This document shows, piece after piece, positions 1-8,117 of a DNA stretch of 45,184 bases; the first letter of the stretch is position 1, and every line of letters begins with the position of its first letter. The position numbers were made by a program, and so were the translations under genes. The DNA is from an uncultured Chloroflexota bacterium (GTDB lineage: Bacteria > Chloroflexota > Anaerolineae > Anaerolineales > Anaerolineaceae), in the NCBI GenBank assembly GCA_902786265.1, contig CADACE010000038.1, positions 1-45,184 of the forward strand. Direction: 5' to 3'. The notes beneath the pieces were generated by a model. It saw only the letters and a program-made list of their open reading frames with translations. It made no database searches and was not told the DNA's origin.

Positions 1-160
1 TATCCCTGACGCTCATCGGGAAAGCCATAGCTGATCTGCCCGGTTGATGAGCAGGGTTCTCCTTCCGCTGAGCATAGGTAAAGCACAGGAGACAGGTCTC
101 CGGGCGCGTCATAGCAGAGCGGTATCAGGGTCCAGCCCGCAGACCAGTCACCTGTGCGCG
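1..160. other. GC-rich foldable edge sequence, identity unknown
   Basis: The first 160 bases are much richer in G+C than the AT-rich stretch that follows, and can fold extensively. GCTCATC (11-17) pairs with GATGAGC (46-52), extended by CCCT (4-7) with AGGG (53-56). GCACAGG (84-90) pairs with CCTGTGC (151-157), and GGAGAC/GTCTCC forms a small hairpin inside. The segment AGCCCGCAGACCAGTC loosely resembles the 3' part of cobalamin riboswitches, but the upstream core of that class is not convincing. On the minus strand there is also one open frame of about 63 codons from a GTG near 191 to the edge, without a ribosome binding site. Structured RNA and partial gene both remain possible. Confidence 0.25.
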
Positions 161-218
161 TTTGAAAGAAAGTCCATATGACAAATGTCACTATTTTGTT
201 TTTTGTTAATATTTGGTA

Positions 219-247
219 TTGACTTTTTATTTGTTATTAGTTAGAAT
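219..247 (+). promoter_or_regulatory. sigma-70-type promoter of the 296 gene
   Basis: A TTGACT -35 box (219-224) and a TAGAAT -10 box (242-247) are separated by exactly 17 bases in an AT-rich stretch. The predicted transcript would start about 40 bases before the start codon. This is the best vegetative promoter match in the window. Confidence 0.6.
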
Positions 248-295
248 ATTATCAAGAAAAAAGATTCTATAAATTATGAAAGGAGATCGCTGAAG

Positions 296-1456
296 ATGTC
301 AATGATGGAAGCGACAGATATAAAGAAAGCAGTACAAAATGTGCGTCTGCAGTCTATTACAAATGAATACCGCGGGATCATAACAAACGTCAAAGCCGCG
401 GACCTTCCCGCTGAGGAGATCAGTGAATTCAGCGATGCTCCTTCCGAATTTGAACACACGGCACTCCTGTTATGGGGTGACACGCAGAAGGTTTATGTCA
501 ACGCCTGCACCGCCAACCGCTTTTTCGAAAACTATCTGATGTTTTGCGATCAACTGGAAAAGAACATCAAACAGCTCGGCTCCTACTGCCTGACCAAGGC
601 GGTCCTGGAACAGAACGGCATGTCCTTCCCGAAGCTTTCCAAAATGACGATCCGGGAGCTGGCGGGCATGGTCGGTTTCCATCTGCGCAAGGCACACGCC
701 GCGCTGGAAGGGATCTACCGGGACAACAACATCCTCGGCATGACCTACCTGAACTGGGAATTCCGCTGGGCGGGGCTTGACAACCGCCTGCGGGCAACCG
801 AAGTGAAAATTCAGGCCATCAAAGAAGGGAAGATCAACACCGAATCCATGCTCAAAAAGGCGGAGACCTTCAAAGGCGAACCCGGCACCAATAACAATAC
901 TTCTTCCGATACCGCGAAGAGCCTGCCTTCCCATGCCAATGCCCTGCCGATCAAGGGTTCAATGGCGCGAACAATGCTGGGATACGAGAAACAGGCGGAA
1001 AAACGGGAAGAAATGATCCGGAAAGAGAAAGAGCGGCTGCTCAAAGAGGCAGAACGCTGTGAACGGCGGATCTCATCAAGGGTCCCGGGCGGGTTCCGGC
1101 CTCCGAAGCCCTTCGGACCGTCCAAAGAAGACTGGGCTCTGATCAACAGAGAAAAAGCGAAATCCCTGCGGAAGCAGGCAGAGGCGCTGGACGAAATAAA
1201 ACCGGAGTATGAACCGGAAGTCCTTCCGGACGGAGCAATCAGTGAAGCGGAAGCCCGGCGGCAGCTGATGGAGGACGCGATGAAGCGCAGAGATCAGGAA
1301 GCGATCCGGGCCATCCCGCAGGAAGATACTTACGCCCTTCACGCGCGCTGGGAGAAATACACCGCGAGGGTCGAGCGGGAAGCCCTCATGTCCCGGGCCG
1401 GTCCTTCGCCTGAGGTGCGGAAAGCGCTGCGGGAGAAGAGGAAGAAGAGAAAGTAG
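296..1456 (+). CDS. hypothetical protein, charged, basic C-terminus
   Basis: I do not recognise this 386-residue protein. The start is supported by AGGAGA about ten bases upstream. No signal peptide or membrane helix is visible, so it is probably cytoplasmic. Residues 1 to about 190 look like a mixed globular domain with conserved-looking aromatic stretches (FFENYLMFC, YLNWEFRWAGLDNR). Residues 225-300 are a highly charged helical, possibly coiled-coil, segment rich in Lys, Glu and Arg. The C-terminus is strongly basic (ALREKRKKRK), which would suit nucleic-acid or membrane-surface contact, but this is only inference. It appears monocistronic, with its own promoter upstream and a repeat-filled gene-free stretch downstream. 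Codon use resembles its neighbours. Confidence 0.75.
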   Translation: MSMMEATDIKKAVQNVRLQSITNEYRGIITNVKAADLPAEEISEFSDAPSEFEHTALLLWGDTQKVYVNACTANRFFENYLMFCDQLEKNIKQLGSYCLTKAVLEQNGMSFPKLSKMTIRELAGMVGFHLRKAHAALEGIYRDNNILGMTYLNWEFRWAGLDNRLRATEVKIQAIKEGKINTESMLKKAETFKGEPGTNNNTSSDTAKSLPSHANALPIKGSMARTMLGYEKQAEKREEMIRKEKERLLKEAERCERRISSRVPGGFRPPKPFGPSKEDWALINREKAKSLRKQAEALDEIKPEYEPEVLPDGAISEAEARRQLMEDAMKRRDQEAIRAIPQEDTYALHARWEKYTARVEREALMSRAGPSPEVRKALREKRKKRK

Positions 1457-1554
1457 GTTTTATTAGGGATCAGGGATCAGTAGGGAATAGGATATAGGAA
1501 ATAGGGGATAGTGAGCCGGGATCCGGAGGGTTTCGGCTGTCTTAAGTTAAGACT

Positions 1555-1597
1555 GGGGACGGTTCGCCCGAGGCGTCAGCCGAGGGGAACTGTCCTC
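1555..1597. repeat. imperfect hairpin GGGGACGGTTC / GGAACTGTCCTC
   Basis: GGGGACGGTTC (1555-1565) pairs imperfectly, with a G-T pair, with GGAACTGTCCTC (1586-1597). The arm sequence GGGGACGG recurs in the hairpin at 26597-26659, suggesting members of one intergenic repeat class. Confidence 0.45.
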
Positions 1598-1648
1598 CCG
1601 TTTTCAGGGAATGAGCGCCTAAAATAAACGCTCATCCCCTGTAAACGG
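1598..1648. repeat. long hairpin, about 20-bp arms
   Basis: The left arm 1598-1617 (CCGTTT.CAGGG.ATGAGCG) is nearly the reverse complement of the right arm 1629-1648 (CGCTCAT.CCCTG.AAACGG), with an 11-base AT-rich loop. There is no T-run after either arm, so it is not a standard terminator. Confidence 0.6.
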
Positions 1649-1695
1649 AATGAATTCCCGCTATGGCCGTAAAAATTGCATAGATTAACGGAGGC

Positions 1696-1770
1696 GGGAC
1701 ACCGGCACCTGATACAAGTGTACCTGCTCCGCGACGGTACACATTGTATCAGGTGCCGATGTCCCTTTTT
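1696..1770 (+). repeat. inverted-repeat element, copy 1, followed by T-run
   Basis: The left arm GGGACACCGGCACCTGATAC (from 1696) pairs with the right arm GTATCAGGTGCCGATGTCCC (ending 1765) over about 28 bases, with a short GC-rich loop, then five Ts and CCCGTTT. Copy 2 lies at 1924-2045. The T-run could let it act as a terminator, but the copy number suggests a dispersed repeat. Confidence 0.6.
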
Positions 1771-1923
1771 CCCGTTTAATGCATTGCCAAGGGTACAGGC
1801 CCTTTGGTCCGGTCCCCAAACTATTCCGCTCTCAAGCTTCGCAGGAAGAGCGCTCATTTGGATCCGCAGCGGGGGCTTTGACACTATATCTTCAGGAACA
1901 GCGCCGACACTTTGATTGGGCGT

Positions 1924-2045
1924 GGTACACCGGCACCAGATACTGGCCTGCACCGTAAGGAACAGGCTGCGCCTATTGATTCGGTGCAGGAGCTTCGCCT
2001 GCTGCGCGGCGGTACACATTGTATCAGGTGCCGATGTACCTTTTT
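1924..2045 (+). repeat. inverted-repeat element, copy 2, longer loop
   Basis: The right arm (2011-2040, GGTACACATTGTATCAGGTG onward) is nearly identical to the right arm of copy 1, including the trailing TTTTTCCCGTTT and, a little further, AAGGGTACAG. The left arm (GGTACACCGGCACC, 1924-1937) is shorter and more diverged, and the central loop is about 60 bases longer, with its own small inverted repeat (CTGCACC/GGTGCAG). Confidence 0.6.
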
Positions 2046-2120
2046 CCCGTTTCGTGCACAGCCCGGGTAAGGGTACAGCGCTATACAAATCTGCTTGGGC
2101 TATTTGTTTGAGTCTGTTAG

Positions 2121-2141
2121 AAAAAAGACGGGAGCTTCCCG
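2121..2141 (-). terminator. intrinsic terminator after the 2144 gene
   Basis: Read on the minus strand, CGGGAAGCTCCCG forms a short GC-rich hairpin followed at once by TCTTTTTT, directly after the stop codon of the C_GCAxxG_C_C gene. It would end the leftward transcript. Confidence 0.6.
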
Positions 2142-2143
2142 GG

Positions 2144-2533
2144 CTACTCCATCACGTCCTGATAAGCACGCACGGCGTTGCGGACGCAGTCCTCGCAGGG
2201 GCAGAGAACTTTACCGGTATCGAGTCCCTTGAGGTCCCGGCAGATCAGGGCGCCGCAGCGTTCCCGGAAATTTTCCTGGATCTGTCCGGCAAAGCGGGGT
2301 GTTCCCTTCCCGCCGGTTTTGATGCCGGCTGCGATCACAGCACCGGCAAGCGCACCGCAGGAACCCTGTCGGTTGCCCATTCCGCCGCCGAAACCGCCGG
2401 CAGCCTGAAAGACCAGCTCATCCTCCGTGAGAGCGACGGCAACTGCCTGGCAGCAGTTGCATTTCCCGCTGCGGCGCAGCTCCACAGCCCGCTCTTCCAA
2501 CGGCAGATTCTTTAAGCTTTCAAAATCGATCAT
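2144..2533 (-). CDS. C_GCAxxG_C_C family protein
   Basis: This protein of about 129 residues matches the C_GCAxxG_C_C family of small, putative redox-active or metal-binding proteins. The visible pattern is an N-terminal Cys cluster (CNCCQAVAVAL), a glycine-rich GFGGGMGNRQG, the motif CGALAGAVIAAG, and three later Cys positions near the C-terminus (ALICRDL, LCPCEDC). The biochemical role of the family is unclear; electron transfer or metal handling is assumed. I start at the ATG of MIDFES because GGGGGAGG lies about five bases before it. The frame also opens at 2557, but that would overlap the upstream gene. It follows the C69 dipeptidase with about 20 bases between them, so the two are probably cotranscribed. 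Confidence 0.85.
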   Translation of the reverse strand: MIDFESLKNLPLEERAVELRRSGKCNCCQAVAVALTEDELVFQAAGGFGGGMGNRQGSCGALAGAVIAAGIKTGGKGTPRFAGQIQENFRERCGALICRDLKGLDTGKVLCPCEDCVRNAVRAYQDVME

Positions 2534-2553
2534 CGCTCCTCCCCCATCTGAAA

Positions 2554-4371
2554 TCAAACAAAACGGATGATCAGCTGCCCGGCGAAGGTCCTGCCGGCCG
2601 TATTCAGTCCGCCGAGATAATAATCAAAATCCCCTTTGGCAAAGGCTTTGGCAAGGATCTTTTCCGAAGCGAAACGTACGGACCAGATGCCGTCCGGTCC
2701 GTACTTCAGACTGCCGGGGACCGCGTCCGCCTGTTCCGTTCCCATCAGGCCCATTCCCTGCATCAGTACCATTCCCTCCTCGCAGGGAGTCTGTCCCTCC
2801 GGCATGCGGAACTGGACTTCGATCTCCGGTTCGGCAGGCTCTTTCTGCACCGGGCCATGCGGGAGAATTTCAGCGAGATTGAAATGTTCATCCGCAAAGG
2901 CTTTCCACTCTTCCAGCGCTGCTTCGATCCGTTCCCGGTCAAAGGCTTTCAGGTCGCCGTTTTCTTTAAGGTTGTTCTCGTTCAGGACCTTTTCCCGCCT
3001 GAGATGTTCAAAGCGCAGCGCGTGCAGCGGCTCTTCCACATCCGCGAACTGCATATCCGCCAGCTCCTGAAAGACCCGGAACCCCTGCCACCAGGTGTTA
3101 TCCTGCCAGCAGGTACGCTCCGGACGGCAGAGCAGGTGGTCATGCATCGTCCGGGAAGGATCTTCCAGCGGATCCATGATCTCCGGGATCCCGCAGAGCG
3201 GATGGAGCGGGATAAACGGCTGGTGACAGCTTCGTCCGAACGCAGTCCACATCGTGATCCGCTCACTTTCATCCGCGAACTGCACCATGGTCGTTTCTGC
3301 CGAATTGCCGTAGCAGCAGATCACGCCCCGGCGCAGATGCGGCGTTTTCCCGGGACCGAGGGCAGCGAAAGCGTCCGGTGTCAGCGCTTCGTGATCGCAG
3401 AGGATTTCGGCAATTTTCTCCAGCGTGACTTTCTGTTTCGGGTATACACAGAAGGGGTAAAAATTCGTATTGGGGTCATTGTGGATCGAAGCAAAGGGAT
3501 CTTCCGGGCACTGCAGATCCGGATCGTCCATGATGAAACGCATCCCGATCAGGTGCCGGTTTGTATTGTAGGTGCTCTTCCAGGCGTTTTCCTTCTGATA
3601 GACCCAGCCAAAATCAAAATCATCCGTCGAGCCCGGAACACGGGGAATGTACCAGCCCTGTTCCATGGCGTGAGAGACCAGGTCCGCGGGATACAATATC
3701 GCCCCCTGCGAAAAGTCCATGTCCATCGGGACCTGCGGTTCATGCGGATCCAGCGGAAGCGAGACCGGGAATTCGGTCAGGCTGTGAATAGTCAGATGGT
3801 TGGGCATCACCATCACGGCGTCATCCGGAACACGCGCGGCAGCATAATAAAAGCCCCTGATCGCCTGAATGAGCCAGGCTTCATCTTTATCGGCGATGGT
3901 ATAGCAGCGCGCGGTCGGCGCATAGCCCCATTCCGCGAGCAGGCTGAGCGCGATCTGTACGCCGTGACGGGCACTTTCCGCCCGTTCCCCGACTGCCCGG
4001 CGCAGGTTATAAGCAATCCCGCCATCTTTGACCAGAGCGGGATCATCGGGGTCGGGTTTTGTTTCGCCGCCCGCGTTACTGGTGAAGAGTACCCCGTTGC
4101 GGTTCAGGAACATATCCGAATTTTCCGCCCCGCTTTCGGGGTATACATGTTCCACCCAATAGGTGCGGAACGTATGCTGTACCTGCGGGATCTTCGCAAG
4201 CCCTTTTTCGGCAGGCAGGAAAGCCTGATCCGGGTCGCTCAGGTCCCAATCTCTTTCCGGGAGCATTCCGTGATAGGTCACGTACCTGCCGCGTTCATCT
4301 TCATTATGAGCGGCGATGACCCACCCGCTCTCTGTAATCTTTTTTCCCGCGAGAATTGTCGTACAGCTCAT
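2554..4371 (-). CDS. C69 family dipeptidase (PepD-like)
   Basis: This 605-residue protein matches peptidase family C69, Ntn-hydrolases that cleave dipeptides. The protein begins MSCTTILAGKKITESG; Cys3 is expected to become the N-terminal nucleophile after loss of the first two residues, and AHNED follows as in the family. Downstream it keeps SNAGGETKPD, GIAYNLRRAVGERA and AWLIQAI. There is no signal peptide, so it is probably cytoplasmic and acts in peptide recycling. AGGAG lies about seven bases before the ATG. The length is slightly above the roughly 450-550 residues common in the family, the extra being a C-terminal domain of about 90 residues rich in acidic residues. Confidence 0.88.
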   Translation of the reverse strand: MSCTTILAGKKITESGWVIAAHNEDERGRYVTYHGMLPERDWDLSDPDQAFLPAEKGLAKIPQVQHTFRTYWVEHVYPESGAENSDMFLNRNGVLFTSNAGGETKPDPDDPALVKDGGIAYNLRRAVGERAESARHGVQIALSLLAEWGYAPTARCYTIADKDEAWLIQAIRGFYYAAARVPDDAVMVMPNHLTIHSLTEFPVSLPLDPHEPQVPMDMDFSQGAILYPADLVSHAMEQGWYIPRVPGSTDDFDFGWVYQKENAWKSTYNTNRHLIGMRFIMDDPDLQCPEDPFASIHNDPNTNFYPFCVYPKQKVTLEKIAEILCDHEALTPDAFAALGPGKTPHLRRGVICCYGNSAETTMVQFADESERITMWTAFGRSCHQPFIPLHPLCGIPEIMDPLEDPSRTMHDHLLCRPERTCWQDNTWWQGFRVFQELADMQFADVEEPLHALRFEHLRREKVLNENNLKENGDLKAFDRERIEAALEEWKAFADEHFNLAEILPHGPVQKEPAEPEIEVQFRMPEGQTPCEEGMVLMQGMGLMGTEQADAVPGSLKYGPDGIWSVRFASEKILAKAFAKGDFDYYLGGLNTAGRTFAGQLIIRFV

Positions 4372-4389
4372 TTTTTTCTCCTGTCACGA

Positions 4390-4821
4390 TCACAAATCTT
4401 TTGTCATACGGATACAGCGGAAGGTATCACCCTCAATCAGTTCGTCCCCTGTCTCCTCATATCCCATTTGGCGGTAGAATTCGACCTTGTTATCCCGGCT
4501 CTCGACGACCGCGGTCCGAAACCCCAGGTCACGGAGCCATTTTTCAGATTCCGCGACCGCAAGGGTGCCGATCCCGCGGTGCCGGTATTCCGGCAGGACC
4601 ACAACTCTGCCGATCATCGCACGGGTCTCATCCAGCGGATAAACCCTTGCGGTTGCCACGGGGAAATCTTCATCCAGAATGACGATATATTTTGTCTCAG
4701 GGGTATCATGTTCATCAAATTCCTGCCGGAGCGTAATATGGTGTTTCCGCGCCATTGCCTGAATACGGACATAATATGCCCCGGCCTGCTGCCAGGTTTC
4801 CGCAGCTCTGATGACTTCCAT
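4390..4821 (-). CDS. GNAT family N-acetyltransferase
   Basis: This 143-residue protein has the GNAT acetyl-CoA fold. The pyrophosphate-binding motif A is visible as VVVLPEYRHRGIGTLAVAE (about residues 73-91), followed by LGFRTAVVESRDNKVEFYRQMGYEE, the typical strand 5/helix 4 region. It is expected to transfer acetyl from acetyl-CoA to an amine, substrate unknown. The N-terminus (residues 1-55) carries the usual substrate-side helices. It lies 19 bases after trpS and 18 bases before the C69 gene on the same strand, so trpS, this gene, the C69 gene and the C_GCAxxG gene may share one transcript. Confidence 0.85.
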   Translation of the reverse strand: MEVIRAAETWQQAGAYYVRIQAMARKHHITLRQEFDEHDTPETKYIVILDEDFPVATARVYPLDETRAMIGRVVVLPEYRHRGIGTLAVAESEKWLRDLGFRTAVVESRDNKVEFYRQMGYEETGDELIEGDTFRCIRMTKDL

Positions 4822-4840
4822 GAGATCCTGATTTCCGGTC

Positions 4841-5944
4841 CTATTTGATCAGATTCTTCCACTCTTTGACGATCGAGCGGTCATCGAAATAATCGATCCG
4901 CATCGCTTTGCGTACACGCGCAAGGGTGGCGTTGGTCTTTTCCACAGCTTTTGCGGTGCCGTCCCGCAGGATGTCATATACGGAATCGATATCCGCTTCC
5001 CATTTGGCGCGTTCCGCGCGGATGGGGCTGAGCTCTTCCTCCAGAACGTTGAAGAGGAACTTCTTGCAGGTCCCGTCGCCCAGTCCGCCGCGCTGGTAGT
5101 GAGCTTTCATCTCGTCCAGGTTGGCGTAATCCGGCAGGAATTCCGCGAAGTGGGCATCGGTGCAGAAAGCGTCCAGATAGGTGAAGACCACGTTGCCTTC
5201 CAGGTGCCCCGGGTCCTCGATGCGCAGGTGCTGCGGATCGGTGAACATTTTGCCGTTGATTTGTTTCTTGATGGTCTTGGGATCATCGGAAAGGTAAATG
5301 CAGTTCCCGAGGGATTTGCTCATCTTCGCCTTGCCGTCCACACCGGGCAGCCGGCGCTGGGTCTCATTTTCCGGGATCATGGCTTTCGGCAGAACCAGGG
5401 TTTCCCCATAGATCTTGTTGAATTTTTCGACGATCTCGCGGGTCTGTTCGATCATCGGCAGCTGGTCTTCCCCGACCGGGACTACGGTGGCGTCAAAGGC
5501 GGTGATGTCGGCAGCCTGGGAGACCGGATAGGCGAAGAACCCGGCCGGAAGCCCTTCGTCCGCAAATCCGCGCATCTGGATCTCCGCTTTTACGGTTGGG
5601 TTGCGGGAAAGGCGGGCTGTGGTGACCAGGTTCATGTAATAGAAGGTCAGCGCGTGCAGCGCGGGAAGCGCGGACTGTACGCAGATGGTGGTCTTATTGG
5701 GATCCAGTCCGACAGAGAGGTAGTCCAATGCGACCTGGATCATGTTGTCACGGATCTTGCCGGGATTGTCCACATTGTCCGTCAGCGCCTGGTCGTCCGC
5801 GATCAGGATGTTGATCTCATCAAATTTTCCGGAGTTCTGCAGCTCCACGCGGCGCTTGAGGCTGCCGACATAATGTCCCAGGTGCAGCCGCCCGGTCGGA
5901 CGGTCGCCGGTGAGAATGATCTGTTTTTGGGTCTTTTCTTCCAT
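4841..5944 (-). CDS. trpS: tryptophanyl-tRNA synthetase
   Basis: This is a class I aminoacyl-tRNA synthetase that charges tRNA-Trp. Its 367 residues are close to the usual bacterial length of about 330-350. The HIGH-type motif appears as GRLHLGHYVGS (about residues 18-28) and the KMSKS motif as KAKMSKSLGN (about 206-215). The Trp-specific region includes VPVGEDQLPMIEQTREI and AEIQMRGFADEG. The start follows a weak AAGGAAA. It is first gene of a leftward set, behind the promoter at 6005-6032. I see no T-box leader: the predicted 5' leader is only about 50 bases. Confidence 0.95.
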   Translation of the reverse strand: MEEKTQKQIILTGDRPTGRLHLGHYVGSLKRRVELQNSGKFDEINILIADDQALTDNVDNPGKIRDNMIQVALDYLSVGLDPNKTTICVQSALPALHALTFYYMNLVTTARLSRNPTVKAEIQMRGFADEGLPAGFFAYPVSQAADITAFDATVVPVGEDQLPMIEQTREIVEKFNKIYGETLVLPKAMIPENETQRRLPGVDGKAKMSKSLGNCIYLSDDPKTIKKQINGKMFTDPQHLRIEDPGHLEGNVVFTYLDAFCTDAHFAEFLPDYANLDEMKAHYQRGGLGDGTCKKFLFNVLEEELSPIRAERAKWEADIDSVYDILRDGTAKAVEKTNATLARVRKAMRIDYFDDRSIVKEWKNLIK

Positions 5945-6004
5945 CAGGTGTGTTTCCTTTCGATCTCTGTTTTCACTGTCTCAATATTTGCCATTTCTGA
6001 CAAT

Positions 6005-6032
6005 ACTATATTTTAAATCAGATTCCAATCAA
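6005..6032 (-). promoter_or_regulatory. probable promoter of trpS
   Basis: On the minus strand, TTGATT (complement of 6027-6032) and TATAGT (complement of 6005-6010) are 16 bases apart, about 60 bases before the trpS start codon. Confidence 0.45.
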
Positions 6033-6141
6033 TCTTAATTTATCCGCAGATAAAATTCAAGTAAACGTTACACTTTTCGTAAAAATTGGTAAGGGTTCAG
6101 TCTTTGGCAGCGCATCAGGCGTTTCGTTCTGCAGCCTGTTT

Positions 6142-6233
6142 GGATACGGGGCATGCTTCGTTCAGTATCCGGAAGCGCACTGCGAGGTCAGTCCTGCTGT
6201 GCCGGCTGCGCGGCAGCATCATGGCTGACCTCG
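6142..6233. repeat. two adjacent hairpins between trpS and the 6286 gene
   Basis: GGATAC (6142-6147) pairs with GTATCC (6165-6170). CGAGGTCAG (6183-6191) pairs perfectly with CTGACCTCG (6225-6233), with an inner GCTG/CAGC and CCG/CGG stem. Neither is followed by a T-run. A 62-codon frame across them on the plus strand has no support. The rest of 6017-6285 holds the trpS promoter and nothing else I can name. Confidence 0.5.
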
Positions 6234-6285
6234 TGTGCTTCGTTTTGAATTATTATGTTTTCTTTAAGGTTTGAAGTGCCCTTAT

Positions 6286-6906
6286 TTATTTTTCGCTCAT
6301 CATCTTCTTCCGGTAGGGATTATCCTTCCCCGCGTTGAAGCCGTCCAGCAGGTAGTCCTCCGGAATGTATTGCTTGTAATCCAGGTCCATGATGTAGTTG
6401 CAGAAGATCTGTTCGGCATAAATGATTTGATTTTCGTCCCCGGCAAGGGCATAAACAAAGCCGTGGTAAGAGTCAGCATGGACCGCCAGCAGTTCATGGG
6501 TCTTTTCTTCGGTAACGCTGTAGATCCCGACGTAGTCATCAGAGGGGTAAGCCCTGAGCCGGGCAGTTTCCGCGGCATAAGCTTCCGGTGTGTATTCGAC
6601 GGCCAGATACCCGAGATACTGCGCGTCCCAGGGGTTATAGTAAACCATTTTATAGTCCAGCACCTTCATGGAATCGGTGATCTTCCGGGGCCAGATGCTT
6701 TCATCCATATCCCATTTGGACCATTTATTTTTTCCGTCTCTGTCGGCGTAAGCGAGGTAATTTTCATAGGATGAGACATCATCGTAAACCTCAACTTTTG
6801 CCGTCATTACGCTGATGAGCATTATGATCAGCGGAAAAGCATAAGCGATCAGCCCCGCGGCACCGACCCCGAGGGCGATGAGCGTAATTTTCAGCCATTT
6901 GGGCAT
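6286..6906 (-). CDS. hypothetical membrane-anchored protein
   Basis: I do not recognise this 206-residue protein. The N-terminus (MPKWLKITLIALGVGAAGL onward) is a single hydrophobic helix of about 30 residues, likely an uncleaved signal anchor. The remaining 170 residues are predicted to lie outside the membrane; they are rich in Tyr, Trp and Asp (SSYENYLAYADRDGK, YLGYLAVEYTPEAYAAETARL). GAGG lies nine bases before the ATG. The gene stands alone: a 211-base AT-rich region lies upstream and repeat hairpins downstream. No cysteine lipobox is present. Confidence 0.7.
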   Translation of the reverse strand: MPKWLKITLIALGVGAAGLIAYAFPLIIMLISVMTAKVEVYDDVSSYENYLAYADRDGKNKWSKWDMDESIWPRKITDSMKVLDYKMVYYNPWDAQYLGYLAVEYTPEAYAAETARLRAYPSDDYVGIYSVTEEKTHELLAVHADSYHGFVYALAGDENQIIYAEQIFCNYIMDLDYKQYIPEDYLLDGFNAGKDNPYRKKMMSEK

Positions 6907-7117
6907 AATGAATCCTCTTTTCTGATTTTTCCTGGTTATAAGCGGACAACGTTATTCTGCAGTTTTGTCCCGGTTTGAATAGAAGTACTTAATCATATAC
7001 ATAATATACATAATTTTGCTAATCGTTGCATCGATTGAAAATACGGGAATAGCAAAAATGGTGTGAAAGGAATTGACATCAAGCCGGGGCGGACGCAGAA
7101 AACAGGTGTTCTAAAAT

Positions 7118-7588
7118 TTACAGCGGCAGATTGCGTTTGCCGGTGATCTCATCCAGGACGATCCGTCCGACGTGAAGGAACTGCAGCGCGCGGCAGTTTT
7201 TCAGGTCGTAGTTATAAAAACCGTAATGGTCACAAACGGTCTTCAGCCCGTGAACGATTTCTTCCTCGTCAGACAGGATCTCGCATTTGCCGAAGCCGAT
7301 CACGCTTTCATAGCGGGTCGTGATGCCGTGGTCGGTGGGTTCGATTTTGATGAAGATATCTCCTTCCACGCAGACCATCGGGTCTTTTGCCAGCAGGTCC
7401 AGTTTCAGCCCTTCCCGGGCACAATGGAAGTAGACCACCGGCCTGCCGTCTGCCATCTCCGCACCGAAGGAGACCGGCACAACATAAGGGTATTTTTCTC
7501 CCCGCATCCCGATCCGCACCGTGTCGCAGCGGTTCAAAATATCAAAAATCTCATTGATATCCGTTACTTCTCTGTCTTTCCGTCTCAT
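7118..7588 (-). CDS. pyridoxamine 5'-phosphate oxidase family protein (NimA-like)
   Basis: This 156-residue protein begins MRRKDREVTD, the usual opening of the NimA-like branch of the PNPOx split-barrel flavoprotein fold. Members bind FMN or haem, and some reduce nitroimidazoles; the natural substrate here is unknown. Other family features are the core VRIGMRGEKYPYVVPVSFGAE (residues about 24-44) and the typical YFHCAREGLKLDLLAKDPMVCVE stretch. It is the last gene of a three-gene leftward set: the acetyltransferase stop lies 23 bases upstream. I see no terminator directly downstream. Confidence 0.85.
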   Translation of the reverse strand: MRRKDREVTDINEIFDILNRCDTVRIGMRGEKYPYVVPVSFGAEMADGRPVVYFHCAREGLKLDLLAKDPMVCVEGDIFIKIEPTDHGITTRYESVIGFGKCEILSDEEEIVHGLKTVCDHYGFYNYDLKNCRALQFLHVGRIVLDEITGKRNLPL

Positions 7589-7611
7589 GGGTTTTCCTTT
7601 CCGTCATCCCC

Positions 7612-8106
7612 TCACAGCTTTATCCGCGTGTAATATTTCTCATCATCCTCGTGGTGAATCAACGCGCTGTTTTTCAGCTGGGTCCTGAGGCTGGCTGTGT
7701 TGTCTTTGTTCACGGACATATAAGCCTCATCGATACCCATCTCCTTCGCTTTTTCCAGCGTCAGGCGCAGTCCTTCCGTCGCGTATCCCCTGCCCCGGTA
7801 TGCGGAGGAAATGCAATAGCCGATGTGTCCGGGACCTTCCCGCAGGAAATCATTCAGACAGTGCCGCAGGTTGAACGCGCCGACATAATTCTCTCCATCC
7901 GCCAGGACGTAGGTGGTATCCGGGACAAAGCCATCCGGAAGGTCTTTTCCCTGCGACCAATTGCGCTTCATTTCGATCCATTCCAGAAATTGTTCGTAGG
8001 TATATCCATAGACGCTGTTCATATACCCGTTGTCATTTTCCGGAAACGTCATGAATAATTCATAAGTTTTTCGGTAATCCGAATCCTGTACCCGTATCAG
8101 TTCCAT
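7612..8106 (-). CDS. GNAT family N-acetyltransferase (RimJ/RimL-like)
   Basis: This 164-residue acetyltransferase shows motif A as CISSAYRGRGYATEGLRLTLEKAKEMGI, then VNKDNTASLRTQLKNSALIHHEDDEKYY, the motif B region with an Asn-Ala-Ser pattern common to RimJ/RimL-type members (canonically NxxS). The substrate is unknown. I start at MELIRVQD because AGGAG lies eight bases before that ATG; the frame opens eight codons earlier, but inside the preceding gene. It sits between two PNPOx-fold genes, 11 bases after the upstream stop, clearly in one operon. Confidence 0.87.
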   Translation of the reverse strand: MELIRVQDSDYRKTYELFMTFPENDNGYMNSVYGYTYEQFLEWIEMKRNWSQGKDLPDGFVPDTTYVLADGENYVGAFNLRHCLNDFLREGPGHIGYCISSAYRGRGYATEGLRLTLEKAKEMGIDEAYMSVNKDNTASLRTQLKNSALIHHEDDEKYYTRIKL

Positions 8107-8117
8107 CAGCTGCACTC

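Larger units (their letters stand above)
1457..2120. other. gene-free stretch with several inverted repeats
   Basis: No convincing gene lies here. Open frames on both strands run through hairpins and have no ribosome binding sites. The stretch begins with purine-rich low-complexity sequence (GGGATCAGGGATCAGTAGGG and variants, 1463-1512). It then holds the inverted repeats listed separately at 1555-1597, 1598-1648, 1696-1770 and 1924-2045. The composition looks like an accumulation site of intergenic repeats. Confidence 0.6.

Noticed and set aside
1576..2515. Open frames in 1576-2515 on both strands
   Set aside because: They cross inverted repeats or are antisense to the C_GCAxxG_C_C gene, with Arg- and Cys-rich translations that look non-coding.
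2857..4848. 663-codon plus-strand open frame
   Set aside because: It is antisense to the C69 dipeptidase and the acetyltransferase, whose motifs and ribosome sites are clear. The frame is open only because of codon bias.
5945..6120. T-box riboswitch before trpS
   Set aside because: The predicted leader is only about 50 bases, and no T-box sequence or long antiterminator is visible.
6086..6274. 62-codon plus-strand frame between trpS and the 6286 gene
   Set aside because: It runs through two hairpins and has no ribosome binding site.
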